NCBI GenBank assembly: GCA_017432565.1
Contig: JAFRIW010000056.1
Span: 209,467-273,466, forward strand
DNA length: 64,000 nt
Reading direction: 5' to 3'
Source of the DNA: Lachnospiraceae bacterium
GTDB taxonomy: Bacteria; Bacillota; Clostridia; Lachnospirales; Lachnospiraceae
The notes under the pieces are model-generated. The model made no database searches and was not told where the DNA came from. It was given only the letters and a program-made list of their open reading frames with translations. Shown here in pieces: positions 54,775 through 63,879 of the stretch; positions within the stretch are counted from its first letter, which is position 1, and the number at the start of each line of letters is the position of its first letter. Position numbers and translations under genes: made by a program.

Positions 54775-56414
54775 TCAGAATTTCACAGATCAATCTGCCC
54801 TGCGGCTCAGATCAGACCGCACTCAGGCGCAAAGCAGAGCGTATGCTTCCGAAGGGGCTGCCGCTTCTGGAGATGATGATCGTCCGGCATTCCGTGGACG
54901 CACGGAAAAAGCCGCAGCTTCTGGATGTCTATACAGTGGATATTGTCACCGGGAAAGACCCGGAGACGGAAAGAAAGGCACTTCAGCGCAGTAAAGACCG
55001 GCGCGCCGTCATCGCATCGCCGCGGATTTACAGCTTCCCTGCGTCCGGCACCGGGATTCTTCCGGAACGCCCGGTCGTGATCGGCGCGGGACCGGCGGGC
55101 CTGTTCTGTGCGCTGTATCTGGCCGAACACGGCTACCGGCCGGTTCTTCTCGAGCGGGGGAAACCTGTGGAAGAGCGGACACAGGATGTCGGGCAGTTCT
55201 GGAAAACGGGCGTACTCGACCCGGCCTCCAACTGCCAGTTCGGAGAAGGCGGGGCAGGCACTTTTTCCGACGGAAAGCTGACGACGCTGGTAAATGATCC
55301 GGACGGGCGCTCGGAAGAGATTTTACGGCGCTTCGTCGAATTCGGCGCGCCGGAGGAGATTCTGTATGAGGGCAGGCCTCATATCGGGACAGACCGACTC
55401 AGGACCGTGATCATCCGCCTTCGCAGGGCAATTCTGGAAGCAGGCGGAGACATCCGGTATCAGGCGGAGGTGACAGGCCTTGAGATGAGCGGCGGAGCGG
55501 TCCGGGGCGTCCGGATCAATGACAGGGAGATCCTGCCGGCGTCTGTCGTTGTACTGGCGCCCGGTCACAGCGCGCGGGACACCATCCGGCAGCTTTATGC
55601 GGACAGGATTCCGATGGAGCAGAAAGCCTTTGCGGTCGGTTTCCGGGTCATCCACCCGCAGAGCCTGATCGATTTTGCCCAATACGGCGTCAGCGCGCCG
55701 CAGGAAATGCAGCGGCTTCACCTGGAAGCTTCCAGCTATAAGCTGACGGCGAAAGCCGCCTCCGGGCGGGGCGTATACAGCTTCTGCATGTGTCCCGGCG
55801 GATATGTCGTCAATGCCTCCTCCGAGCCCGGCCGCCTGTGTGTCAACGGCATGAGCGACTACGCGCGGGACTCGGGCTATGCCAACAGCGCGATCGTCAT
55901 GACAGTCGGCGGCGCGGACTTCGGCTCTGATCATCCGCTCTCGGGCATGGCATTTCAGGAAAAGCTCGAAGAGGAGTGTTACCGGCTTGGCAGAGGTGCC
56001 ATTCCGATCGAGTCCTATCCGGATTTTGAAAAAGGAATTTCTGAACAGGGCGGCGCGGAGAACGAGGCAAAATCAGAAGAGACCCGGCTTCCTCAGATCA
56101 GGGGAGCCTGTCGGATCGCGCCGGTGCACAAGCTGCTTCCGGATGCGCTGAACTGGGATTTCTGCGAGGGAATGCGGGCTTTTGACCGGCACATTCCGGG
56201 GTACGCGGAGAACGCACTGGTCGCAGGACTGGAGAGCAGGACATCCTGTCCGGTCCGGATTGTGCGGAACGAAGACTGTGAGAGCACGGGGCTGCGAGGT
56301 CTGTATCCCTGCGGAGAAGGGGCCGGATATGCGGGCGGAATCATGTCGGCGGCCATGGACGGAATCCGGATTGCGGAGAAAATTGCGGTGCGGTACGCAC
56401 CTGTAAGTGACTGA
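54771..56414 (+). CDS. FAD-dependent oxidoreductase, COG2509 family
   Basis: 547 residues. The start is probably TTG 54771, overlapping the previous stop and preceded by GAAAGGAG with six-base spacing; the ATG at 54711 lies within the previous gene. After an N-terminal domain of about 95 residues (ISQINLPCG...) comes the FAD motif VVIGAGPAGLFCALYLAEHGYRPVLLERG, then NCQFGEGGAGTFSDGKLTT and GRGVYSFCMCPGGYVVNASSEPG, which are strong marks of this family, and LYPCGEGAGYAGGIMSAAMDG at the end. The family is widespread in Firmicutes with no firmly established function. Confidence 0.87.
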   Translation: MIRISQINLPCGSDQTALRRKAERMLPKGLPLLEMMIVRHSVDARKKPQLLDVYTVDIVTGKDPETERKALQRSKDRRAVIASPRIYSFPASGTGILPERPVVIGAGPAGLFCALYLAEHGYRPVLLERGKPVEERTQDVGQFWKTGVLDPASNCQFGEGGAGTFSDGKLTTLVNDPDGRSEEILRRFVEFGAPEEILYEGRPHIGTDRLRTVIIRLRRAILEAGGDIRYQAEVTGLEMSGGAVRGVRINDREILPASVVVLAPGHSARDTIRQLYADRIPMEQKAFAVGFRVIHPQSLIDFAQYGVSAPQEMQRLHLEASSYKLTAKAASGRGVYSFCMCPGGYVVNASSEPGRLCVNGMSDYARDSGYANSAIVMTVGGADFGSDHPLSGMAFQEKLEEECYRLGRGAIPIESYPDFEKGISEQGGAENEAKSEETRLPQIRGACRIAPVHKLLPDALNWDFCEGMRAFDRHIPGYAENALVAGLESRTSCPVRIVRNEDCESTGLRGLYPCGEGAGYAGGIMSAAMDGIRIAEKIAVRYAPVSD

Positions 56415-56465
56415 AGAAAAGGCGGGCAGCGCCCGGCCTGAAGCTGAAAGGAAACGAATATCGAC

Positions 56466-57056
56466 ATGGAAACAGCAGAACAGAAACAGAATCTCAGAGA
56501 AGAAGCGGCGGCAATTCTGCGTCAGATCCCCGAGAAGGACCGCAGTGCACAGAGCAGAACGCTGATGAAGATGCTGACGGACTCGGACCTGTATGTCAAC
56601 AGCCGTTCCATTCTCGTCTATGTCAGTACGCCGGAAGAGCCGGACACGCGGGAGCTGATCAAAAAAGCGCTGCGGGACCAGAAAAAGGTGTATGTTCCGA
56701 AAATTCTCGGAGAGCGGATGGAGTTCTTCCGCCTGCAGGAGCTGTCGGAATTAAAGAGCGGCGCCATGGGCATTCAGGAGCCGGAGGGCAATCCGGCCGC
56801 CGTTTTCCCTTACAGCCTTCATGACTCGCTGGAGAGCGCGCAGCAGTGCCTGGTTATCGTACCGGGACTGGCCTTTGACCACAGTCTCGGACGGCTCGGA
56901 AGAGGGAAAGGATACTATGACCGTTTCCTTTCCGGCTTCCATAAATGTATGAAAATCGGTTATGCTTTTACCGGGCAGATTCTTCCCGAAATTCCCTGCA
57001 CGGAACAGGATGTGAAGATGGATCTGATCCTGACGGCCGAGGAAGTGATTCACTGA
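56466..57056 (+). CDS. fau: 5-formyltetrahydrofolate cyclo-ligase
   Basis: 196 residues. ATP-dependent conversion of 5-formyl-THF to 5,10-methenyl-THF. Visible motifs are KMLTDSDLYVNSRSILVYVSTPEEPDT, the Lys of KKVYVPKIL and the phosphate loop GRLGRGKGYYDRFL. It complements folD at 45662 in one-carbon metabolism. It starts 51 bases after the flavoprotein gene; the ribosome site is GAAAGGAAACG, with a spacing slightly longer than ideal. Confidence 0.93.
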   Translation: METAEQKQNLREEAAAILRQIPEKDRSAQSRTLMKMLTDSDLYVNSRSILVYVSTPEEPDTRELIKKALRDQKKVYVPKILGERMEFFRLQELSELKSGAMGIQEPEGNPAAVFPYSLHDSLESAQQCLVIVPGLAFDHSLGRLGRGKGYYDRFLSGFHKCMKIGYAFTGQILPEIPCTEQDVKMDLILTAEEVIH

Positions 57057-57111
57057 TGCTCCGCCGATGGGGCGGAGAAGATTCCGGATGATTCAGAAAG
57101 GCAGGTGCAAT

Positions 57112-58374
57112 ATGCAGGAATCGGAAATGAGAGCATATGTGGAACAGCTGTGCCGTGAGGCAGCCGGCGTAAAATATGCGGTCCAGGCACTTACCACAGA
57201 AGAAAAGAACCGTGCGCTGATGCGGGCTGCGGCCCTTTTAAAGGAGCGGTCCGACGAGATCCTGAAAGCAAATGAACAGGACATCGCGGCAGCTCTTCAG
57301 AGCGGCATGCGGGAAGTGATGGTCGACCGGCTGAAGCTCACATCGGAGCGGATTGACCAGATCGCACTCGGACTTGAACAGGTCGCAGAGCTTCCGGATC
57401 CGCTGGGCGAAGTGCTGGACAGTTTTGAGCGCCCGAACGGCATGAAGATCCGCAAGGTGAGAGTTCCCATCGGCGTCATCGGAATCATCTATGAATCCAG
57501 GCCCAATGTGACCGCGGATGCTTTTGCCCTGTGCTTTAAATCCGGGAATGTGTCCGTTCTGAAGGGCGGCAGTGATGCAATTGAGTCAAACCGGGCCATC
57601 ACAAAAGTGCTGAAAACGGCGCTTGCGGAATGCGGAATTCCTGAGCAGGCCGTACAGCTCATTGATATTCCGAGCCGCCAGGCGGCTGCCGAATTCATGC
57701 AGATGCGTGAATACGTCGATATCATGATCCCGCGCGGCAGTGCGGGACTGATCCGCACGGTGGTGGAAAACAGCCGGATCCCCGTCATAGAGACCGGCGC
57801 AGGAAACTGCATGATCTATGTCGATAAGGACGCCGATCTTCAGAAGGCTATTCCGATCATTCTGAATGCCAAGACACAGCGCGTCAGTGTCTGCAACGCG
57901 GCGGAGTCTCTTGTGGTTCACGAACAGATCCTGGATGCTTTCCTGCCGCTTCTGTCCGAGGCGGTGAAGAACCGTGTGGAGCTGCGGGCGGACGAGAAGT
58001 CGATTGCATATCTGCCGGATGCTGTCCCGGCGGCGGAAGAGGATTTCGGAAAAGAATATCTGGACTATATCCTTTCCGTGAAAACCGTCTCCTCCGTGCA
58101 GGAGGCGATCGACCACATCAACCGGTATCACACCGGTCACTCGGACTGCATTATCACGGAAAACCGGGAAGCTGCCGAAGCTTTTCTGAAACAGATCGAT
58201 TCCGCCTGTGTCTATGTCAATGTATCGACACGGTTTACGGACGGCTTTGAGTTCGGCTTTGGCGCCGAAATCGGCATCAGCACACAGAAACTCCACGCCA
58301 GAGGCCCGATGGGACTCGCCGAGCTGACCTCCTACAAGTATCTGATTGAAGGAGAGGGACAGGTACGGGGATGA
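57112..58374 (+). CDS. proA: Glutamate-5-semialdehyde dehydrogenase
   Basis: 420-residue gamma-glutamyl phosphate reductase, second step of proline synthesis. The catalytic Cys lies in QRVSVCNAAESLVVH, and the family strings RVPIGVIGIIYESRPNVTADAFALC, LKGGSDAIESN, IPRGSAGLIR and FEFGFGAEIGISTQKLHARGPMGL are all present. ATG 57112 follows AAAGGCAGG; the ATG at 57067 is an unneeded extension. No proB is in the window. It overlaps larE by four bases. Confidence 0.96.
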   Translation: MQESEMRAYVEQLCREAAGVKYAVQALTTEEKNRALMRAAALLKERSDEILKANEQDIAAALQSGMREVMVDRLKLTSERIDQIALGLEQVAELPDPLGEVLDSFERPNGMKIRKVRVPIGVIGIIYESRPNVTADAFALCFKSGNVSVLKGGSDAIESNRAITKVLKTALAECGIPEQAVQLIDIPSRQAAAEFMQMREYVDIMIPRGSAGLIRTVVENSRIPVIETGAGNCMIYVDKDADLQKAIPIILNAKTQRVSVCNAAESLVVHEQILDAFLPLLSEAVKNRVELRADEKSIAYLPDAVPAAEEDFGKEYLDYILSVKTVSSVQEAIDHINRYHTGHSDCIITENREAAEAFLKQIDSACVYVNVSTRFTDGFEFGFGAEIGISTQKLHARGPMGLAELTSYKYLIEGEGQVRG

Positions 58375-59219
58375 TCATGAATGAGGACATTTTAAACAAA
58401 TATGCAGTCCTGAAGCAGATTCTGACGGATGCGGGACGCGTGGCAGTCGCTTTCTCGGGCGGCGTGGATTCCGTCCTGCTCTTAAAGACGGCACACGATG
58501 TTCTCGGAGACGAGGCGCTGGCCTTTACGGCTGTGTCTCCGGCTTTTCCCAGGTGGGAACGGGAAGAAGCGGTCGAGTTCTGCAGAAGCGAAGGCATCCG
58601 GCAGATTCTGATCGAGTCGCATGAAATGGATGCGGAAGGCTACCGGGAGAATCCGAAGAACCGCTGCTATCTGTGCAAGCATGCGCTGTTTTCCTCTCTG
58701 AAGGAGGCGGCGGCTGAGCACGGCTGTGCTTATCTTGCGGACGGCACCAATGCGGACGACTCGGGAGATTACCGGCCCGGCATGAAGGCACTCGCCGAGA
58801 TGGGCATCCGCTCTCCGCTGAAGGAAGCGGGCCTGACGAAACAGGAGATCCGGCAGCTTCACAGAATGCTCGGGCTCCCCTTTGCCGAAAAACCTTCCTA
58901 TGCGTGCCTCGCGACCCGTTTCTGCTACGGTCAGACCATCACCGCTGAAAAGCTTTCCATGGTGGAACAGGCGGAAGATGTCCTGCGCGGTCTCGGGATC
59001 GAGCAGGAGCGCGTCCGGATTCATCAGGAGGAAGCGGGGGATCTGGCGAGAATTGAGGTCCTGCCGCAGGATTTTGCCCGGATTCTGGAAAACCGGGAAT
59101 TGATTGCACAGCGTTTTAAGGAGATCGGGTTTATCTACACTTCACTGGACGTGACCGGCTATCGCACCGGTTCCATGAACGAAGGACTGACCCGGGCAGA
59201 ACGGGAGAGCTGGCGATGA
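58371..59219 (+). CDS. larE: LarE, ATP-dependent sacrificial sulfur transferase
   Basis: 282-residue PP-loop enzyme for the nickel-pincer nucleotide cofactor. The ATP motif is FSGGVDSVLL (residues 28-37). Cys179 in PSYACLATRF corresponds to the Cys176 that gives up its sulfur in the Lactobacillus plantarum enzyme (number recalled). The NRCYLCK segment at residues 98-103 is also a family mark. It follows proA by an overlap and overlaps larB by ATGA, which makes larE-larB a unit. larC and the lactate racemase larA are not in the window. Confidence 0.93.
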   Translation: MIMNEDILNKYAVLKQILTDAGRVAVAFSGGVDSVLLLKTAHDVLGDEALAFTAVSPAFPRWEREEAVEFCRSEGIRQILIESHEMDAEGYRENPKNRCYLCKHALFSSLKEAAAEHGCAYLADGTNADDSGDYRPGMKALAEMGIRSPLKEAGLTKQEIRQLHRMLGLPFAEKPSYACLATRFCYGQTITAEKLSMVEQAEDVLRGLGIEQERVRIHQEEAGDLARIEVLPQDFARILENRELIAQRFKEIGFIYTSLDVTGYRTGSMNEGLTRAERESWR

Positions 59220-59974
59220 ATGCAAAAGAGGTTCTTCAGAAAGTAAAAGACGGAAGCATGACCATCGAAGAGGCGGAGCATTTCTTTGTCCGCGCGCCCT
59301 TCGAGGATCTTGATTTTGCCAAGCTGGACCTGCACCGGCAGGTCCGGACGGGATTTCCGGAGGTGGTTTTCTGCGAGCGCAAGCCCCTGGATATGCTGAA
59401 AGCAATCTTTCTGCGGCTTTATGAAGAAAACGGAGAAGTATTCGGGACGCGCGCAAACGCTGAGCAGGCGGAAGCAGTCTGCGAAGTGATTCCGGGCGTG
59501 ACCTACAACCCGGTCAGCCGGATTCTGAAGTGTGTGCCGGAGCGCGAGGGAATCGGATGCATCGCGGTTGCCAGCGCCGGGACCGCGGATCTGCCTGCGG
59601 CGGAAGAGGCGGCTGAGACGGCGGAGTATTTCGGTGCGAAGGTCATCCGGATTTATGATATCGGTGTCAGCGGGATCCACCGCGTTCTTTCAAGGCTCGA
59701 TGATCTGCGGTCCGCCAACTGTGTCGTGGCGGCGGCCGGCATGGAGGGTGCACTGATCAGTGTGCTCGGCGGACTCGTGAACGTGCCGCTCATCGCGCTG
59801 CCCACCTCGGTCGGCTACGGCGCCTCCTTCGGCGGCGTCTCCGCGCTGCTGACCATGATCAACTCCTGCGCCAACGGGATCAGTGTCGTCAACATCGACA
59901 ACGGGTACGGCGCGGGATATAATGCAGCGCTGATCAACCGGCTCGCAGTCAGGGGAGCCGGAAACCGGGATTAA
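59216..59974 (+). CDS. larB: LarB, nickel-pincer cofactor precursor carboxylase/hydrolase
   Basis: 252 residues with an N-terminal helical part and a PurE-like C-terminal domain (GCIAVASAGTADLPAAEEAAETAEYFG; VVAAAGMEGALISVLGGLVNVPLIALPTSVGYGASFGGVSALLTMINSCANG). LarB carboxylates and hydrolyses nicotinic acid adenine dinucleotide to start the pincer cofactor. The gene overlaps larE by four bases. Presence of LarB and LarE implies that a Ni-pincer racemase or epimerase of the LarA family is encoded elsewhere in the genome. Confidence 0.94.
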   Translation: MNAKEVLQKVKDGSMTIEEAEHFFVRAPFEDLDFAKLDLHRQVRTGFPEVVFCERKPLDMLKAIFLRLYEENGEVFGTRANAEQAEAVCEVIPGVTYNPVSRILKCVPEREGIGCIAVASAGTADLPAAEEAAETAEYFGAKVIRIYDIGVSGIHRVLSRLDDLRSANCVVAAAGMEGALISVLGGLVNVPLIALPTSVGYGASFGGVSALLTMINSCANGISVVNIDNGYGAGYNAALINRLAVRGAGNRD

Positions 59975-59993
59975 CTAAAAGGATTGTCTTGTT

Positions 59994-61070
59994 ATGGAAA
60001 AGAATCAGTATGTTGCCTATGTGTCGTCCTATACAATGCAGCAGAAGGACCACTACGGAATCCGGGTCTACGATGTTGATCTCGAGGAGGGGCGCCTTTC
60101 CGAAAAAGAGAAGGTGGTCATCTCCAATTCTTCCTATGTGACCATCTCGCATAACCGCCGGTTTCTTTATTCCATTACGGATTTCGGCGTCGAGAGCTAC
60201 CGGATCGGAAAGGGCGGCAATCTGGTCACGATGAACCGCGCTTCGATCAACGGCATGCGCGGATCTTATCTGTCCACGGATTACACGGACCGGTTTCTTT
60301 TTGTCTCCGGCTATCACGACGGAAAAATAACGGTCTTAAGGCTCCTGGAGGACGGTTCCATCGGGGAGATCACCGACGAAATTTTCCATCGGGGTCTCGG
60401 AAGCGTTGCGGAACGCAACTTCCGCCCGCATGTGCAGTGTGTCAAAATGACGCGCGACAATCATTATCTGTGCGCCGCGGATCTGGGACTGGATCACATC
60501 TGTGTCTACCGGCTGAATCCCGTAAACGGAAAACTCCGGCAGATCGATATTGTCCACGGCGAGCTGGAGTCGGCACCGCGCCACATCAAGTTCTCCGAGG
60601 ACGGACGGTTCATGTATGTGGTCTACGAACAGAAGAATATGATCGAGGTATTCTCATACAGGGACGAGGACGGCGAACCGGAATTTGAAAAAATTCAGCA
60701 GATCTCCACGCTGAATGATTATCACGCCAATGTGTCCGCCGCCAGTGCACTGAATCTTTCTGAAGATTTCCGCTATCTTGTCAGCTCGAATGCAGGCGAC
60801 AACTCCGTGATTGTCTACCGGATTGATCAGGAGAGCGGACTGCTGACCAAAGTGCTGTGCCTTCCGATCAGCGGCGAATATCCGAAGGATGCGGCCCTGT
60901 TCCCGGACAACCGTCACCTGGTTTCCTTAAACCATGAATCAAGCACCATGACCTTTTTCAGTACGGATCTCGACAAAGGTCTGCTGATCATGCACGGAAA
61001 GGAAATAAAAATTGATCAGCCCAACTGTATCATTTTCCACCGGCTTACGGATGATCAGCTGGAAGACTAA
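59994..61070 (+). CDS. Lactonase-family beta-propeller protein (6-phosphogluconolactonase-like)
   Basis: 358 residues predicted to form a seven-bladed propeller of the YbhE/Pgl (lactonase, DUF PF10282) family. Repeats such as ISHNRRFLYSI, NFRPHVQCVKMTRDNHYLCAADLGLDHICVYRL, APRHIKFSEDGRFMYVVYEQ and YPKDAALFPDNRHLVSLNHES are the blade pattern, with the Pgl-type RPHxQ His. It has no signal peptide. It may hydrolyse 6-phosphogluconolactone or another sugar lactone; many members of this family have untested substrates. It lies 19 bases after larB with an AAAGGA site at long spacing. Confidence 0.88.
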   Translation: MEKNQYVAYVSSYTMQQKDHYGIRVYDVDLEEGRLSEKEKVVISNSSYVTISHNRRFLYSITDFGVESYRIGKGGNLVTMNRASINGMRGSYLSTDYTDRFLFVSGYHDGKITVLRLLEDGSIGEITDEIFHRGLGSVAERNFRPHVQCVKMTRDNHYLCAADLGLDHICVYRLNPVNGKLRQIDIVHGELESAPRHIKFSEDGRFMYVVYEQKNMIEVFSYRDEDGEPEFEKIQQISTLNDYHANVSAASALNLSEDFRYLVSSNAGDNSVIVYRIDQESGLLTKVLCLPISGEYPKDAALFPDNRHLVSLNHESSTMTFFSTDLDKGLLIMHGKEIKIDQPNCIIFHRLTDDQLED

Positions 61071-61090
61071 GTATTCTGAAGGAGCAAAAT

Positions 61091-62209
61091 ATGGCAGGAT
61101 CTTCATATGGAACCGCAATCCGGGTCACCACCTTCGGGGAGTCGCACGGCGAGGCCGTCGGCGCCATTCTCGACGGCTTCCCGGCAGGCATGGAATTGTC
61201 GGAAGGGGACATTCAGCCTTATCTGGACCGCAGAAAGCCCGGCCGTTCCCACATCACGACAGCGCGCAGTGAAGCGGACCGCGTGCGGATTCTCTCCGGT
61301 GTCTTCGAAGGAAGGACCACCGGGACCCCGATTATGCTGCTGATGGAGAATACCTCGCAGCGATCATCCGACTACAGCAATGTGGCGCACACCTATCGCC
61401 CCGGCCACGCCGATTACACTTACGATCAGAAATACGGCTTCAGGGATTACCGGGGCGGCGGCCGCTCCTCCGGCAGAGAGACAGCCGGAAGAGTCGCGGC
61501 AGGCGCCGTCTGTCTGAAACTTCTCTCTGAGATGGGAATTACCGTAACCGCTTACACCCGTTCCATCGGACCGGTTGAAATCAGCCCCGCGTGCCTGACG
61601 CCGGAGGGACTGAATCCGGAGCTGCGGCTCCGGACCATGACCGGCATGCCGGATGAGGAAGCGGACAGAAAGACCGTTGCCTTTCTGGAGGGCTGCAAGG
61701 AGCAGAAGACCTCCGCGGGCGGCGTGATCGAATGCAGAATAAGCGGTGTGCCCGCCGGAATCGGCGAGCCGGTTTTTGACAAGCTGGACGCGGAACTCGC
61801 GAAGGCCGTCATGTCTATCGGCGCCGTCAAGGCCGTCGAAATCGGGGACGGCTGTGCCTGTGCGGCAAAATGCGGCCATGAATTCAACGATGCCTTCAGA
61901 ATGGGTGAGGACGGATCGGTCCGGAAGACGAGCAACCACGCGGGCGGTATTCTCGGCGGCATCTCGGACGGATCGGATATTCTGGTCAGAGCTTCCTTCA
62001 AGCCGACCCCTTCCATTTTCCGGCCGCAGGAGACCGTGACGGACGAAGGGCAGGACACGGAACTGACACTGGCCGGACGCCACGATCCGGTCATCGTACC
62101 CAGAGCAGTCGTCGTCGTGGAAGCCATGTGTGCCCTGGTGCTGGCAGACGCCCTGATCCGCGGTGTCGGCGCGCGGGCTGACAGACTGATTGATTTTTAC
62201 CGGAGCTGA
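61091..62209 (+). CDS. aroC: Chorismate synthase
   Basis: 372-residue FMN-dependent enzyme that makes chorismate from EPSP. The conserved GTAIRVTTFGESHGEAVGAILDG start, RRKPGRSHITTARSE, DYRGGGRSSGRETAGRVAAGAV and HDPVIVPRAVVVVEAM match the family. It is away from aroA-tyrA (25218-27838), so the shikimate pathway genes are split. It lies 20 bases after the lactonase gene with an AAGGAG ribosome site. Confidence 0.97.
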   Translation: MAGSSYGTAIRVTTFGESHGEAVGAILDGFPAGMELSEGDIQPYLDRRKPGRSHITTARSEADRVRILSGVFEGRTTGTPIMLLMENTSQRSSDYSNVAHTYRPGHADYTYDQKYGFRDYRGGGRSSGRETAGRVAAGAVCLKLLSEMGITVTAYTRSIGPVEISPACLTPEGLNPELRLRTMTGMPDEEADRKTVAFLEGCKEQKTSAGGVIECRISGVPAGIGEPVFDKLDAELAKAVMSIGAVKAVEIGDGCACAAKCGHEFNDAFRMGEDGSVRKTSNHAGGILGGISDGSDILVRASFKPTPSIFRPQETVTDEGQDTELTLAGRHDPVIVPRAVVVVEAMCALVLADALIRGVGARADRLIDFYRS

Positions 62210-62216
62210 ATTGCTG

Positions 62217-63353
62217 ATGAAATATGAACTGCTGAAACAGGAAGGACTGGCCAAGCGGGCCAGAATGACAACCGTACACGGCGTGATCGAGACGCCGGTT
62301 TTCATGAATGTGGCCACGGCGGGCGCCATCAAGGGCGGCCTGTCCGCAGGCGATCTGAGATCCATCGGCACGCAGGTCATGCTGTGCAACACCTATCATC
62401 TGCACGTGCGGACCGGAGATCAGAAAATCCATCAGATGGGCGGACTCCACAACTTCACCAGATGGGACCGGCCGATTCTCACCGATTCCGGCGGATTTCA
62501 GGTCTTCTCCCTGTCCGACCTGCGGAAGATCAAAGAGGAGGGTGTCACCTTCCGCTCACACATCGACGGAGCCCGCATTTTCATGGGCCCGGAACAGAGC
62601 ATGCAGATTCAGTCCAATCTGGGTTCCACCATCGCCATGGCCTTCGATGAATGCCCGCCGGCGCTCGCAGAGCGCTCCTACGTGGAGCAGTCGGTAGCGC
62701 GCACCACGAGGTGGCTCGCCCGCTGCCAGGCGGAGATGAAGCGCCTGAATGCACTGGAGGACACCGTCAACCGGGAACAGCTGCTGTTCGGAATCAATCA
62801 GGGCGCCGTATATCAGGACATCCGGACCGATCACGCCAGAGCCATTTCGGAGATGGAACTGGACGGCTATGCCATCGGCGGTCTGGCGGTCGGAGAGACA
62901 CACGAGCAGATGTATTCGGTCATTGAAAACACTGTGCCGGACCTGCCGAAGGACAAACCCACGTATCTGATGGGCGTCGGCACCCCCGCCAATATTATCG
63001 AAGCCGTTTACCGGGGAATTGACTTTTTCGACTGTGTCTATCCCAGCCGCAACGGCCGGCACGGCAATCTGTACACGGATCACGGAACGGTCCGGATCCG
63101 CAATGCGCGCTACGAGACGGACTTAAAGCCGATCGACGAAGGCTGCGGATGCCCCGTGTGCCGGGCCGGATACTCAAGGGCATACCTGCGCCACCTGATG
63201 AAGGCGGATGAGGCACTGGGACTGCGCTTCTGCGTCATGCACAATCTTTATTTCTACAATCACCTGATGCAGGAAATCCGCGATGCCCTGGATGCCGGAT
63301 GCTTTGAAGCATACCGGAAGAGAAAGCTTTCGGAGCTTTCGGAAGAGCAATAA
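62217..63353 (+). CDS. tgt: tRNA-guanine (queuine) transglycosylase
   Basis: 378-residue enzyme that exchanges guanine-34 of GUN-anticodon tRNAs for the queuosine precursor preQ1. Family strings include LTDSGGFQVFSL with the general-base Asp, YLMGVGTPANIIEAV, FDCVYPSRNGRHGNLYT with the nucleophile Asp, and the zinc site CGCPVCRAGYSRAYLRHL with the following His. ATG 62217 with upstream GGAGC is chosen over ATG 62190, which would start inside aroC. It is followed by yajC, a very common pair. Confidence 0.97.
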   Translation: MKYELLKQEGLAKRARMTTVHGVIETPVFMNVATAGAIKGGLSAGDLRSIGTQVMLCNTYHLHVRTGDQKIHQMGGLHNFTRWDRPILTDSGGFQVFSLSDLRKIKEEGVTFRSHIDGARIFMGPEQSMQIQSNLGSTIAMAFDECPPALAERSYVEQSVARTTRWLARCQAEMKRLNALEDTVNREQLLFGINQGAVYQDIRTDHARAISEMELDGYAIGGLAVGETHEQMYSVIENTVPDLPKDKPTYLMGVGTPANIIEAVYRGIDFFDCVYPSRNGRHGNLYTDHGTVRIRNARYETDLKPIDEGCGCPVCRAGYSRAYLRHLMKADEALGLRFCVMHNLYFYNHLMQEIRDALDAGCFEAYRKRKLSELSEEQ

Positions 63354-63383
63354 GAGCGCGGACGGATTCGCGGTTAAAACAAC

Positions 63384-63413
63384 TTGTAAGCAATATGGTT
63401 TTTGTTGTATGAT
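63384..63413 (+). promoter_or_regulatory. Candidate promoter of yajC
   Basis: TTGTAA at 63384-63389 and TATGAT at 63408-63413 are spaced by 18 bases, about 40 bases before the yajC start. yajC can therefore be made apart from tgt. Confidence 0.5.
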
Positions 63414-63452
63414 AGGTGCGTTCTAACTATTTGAATACGGAGGTTTATCGGA

Positions 63453-63776
63453 ATGAATTTTGTACTGACACAGGGTGGTGCAATGGGCGCAGGCGTCATG
63501 GTACTGTACATTGTTGCGCTGATTGCTTTCTTTTATTTCTTCATGATCCGTCCGCAGCGCAAGGAACAGCGCGAAAAAGCGAACATGCTCTCGACGCTCG
63601 CGATCGGAGACAGCATTCTGACCTCATCCGGTTTTTACGGTATTGTCATCGACCAGACGGACGATACCGTGATTGTTGAGTTCGGCAATAACAAGAACTG
63701 CCGCATACCGATGCAGAAATCAGCAATCGTTCAGATCGAAAAGCCGGAAGACGCAGTCGCAGACAGTGATAAATAA
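63453..63776 (+). CDS. yajC: Preprotein translocase subunit YajC
   Basis: 107 residues with one N-terminal membrane helix (VMVLYIVALIAFFYFFMIRPQRKEQ) followed by the cytoplasmic domain with LAIGDSILTSSGFYGIVIDQTDDTVIVEFGNN. This is the full YajC pattern. It joins the SecDF complex that assists export. Upstream TACGGAGG provides the ribosome site. The gene is followed by a non-coding stretch, not by secD. Confidence 0.94.
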   Translation: MNFVLTQGGAMGAGVMVLYIVALIAFFYFFMIRPQRKEQREKANMLSTLAIGDSILTSSGFYGIVIDQTDDTVIVEFGNNKNCRIPMQKSAIVQIEKPEDAVADSDK

Positions 63777-63817
63777 AACGGATCCGGACGACAACGAATT
63801 CATGACATAAGCGATCG

Positions 63818-63849
63818 CAATCGGGCAGGCAGACACACCTGCTCGATTG
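63818..63849 (+). terminator. Terminator-like hairpin after yajC
   Basis: A 12-base-pair stem (63818-63829 with 63838-63849, one G-U pair) closes an 8-base loop and is followed by TTGTACATA. The stem is strong but the T-run poor. Confidence 0.5.
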
Positions 63850-63879
63850 TTGTACATAAAGAAAGACTGACTATTAAAA

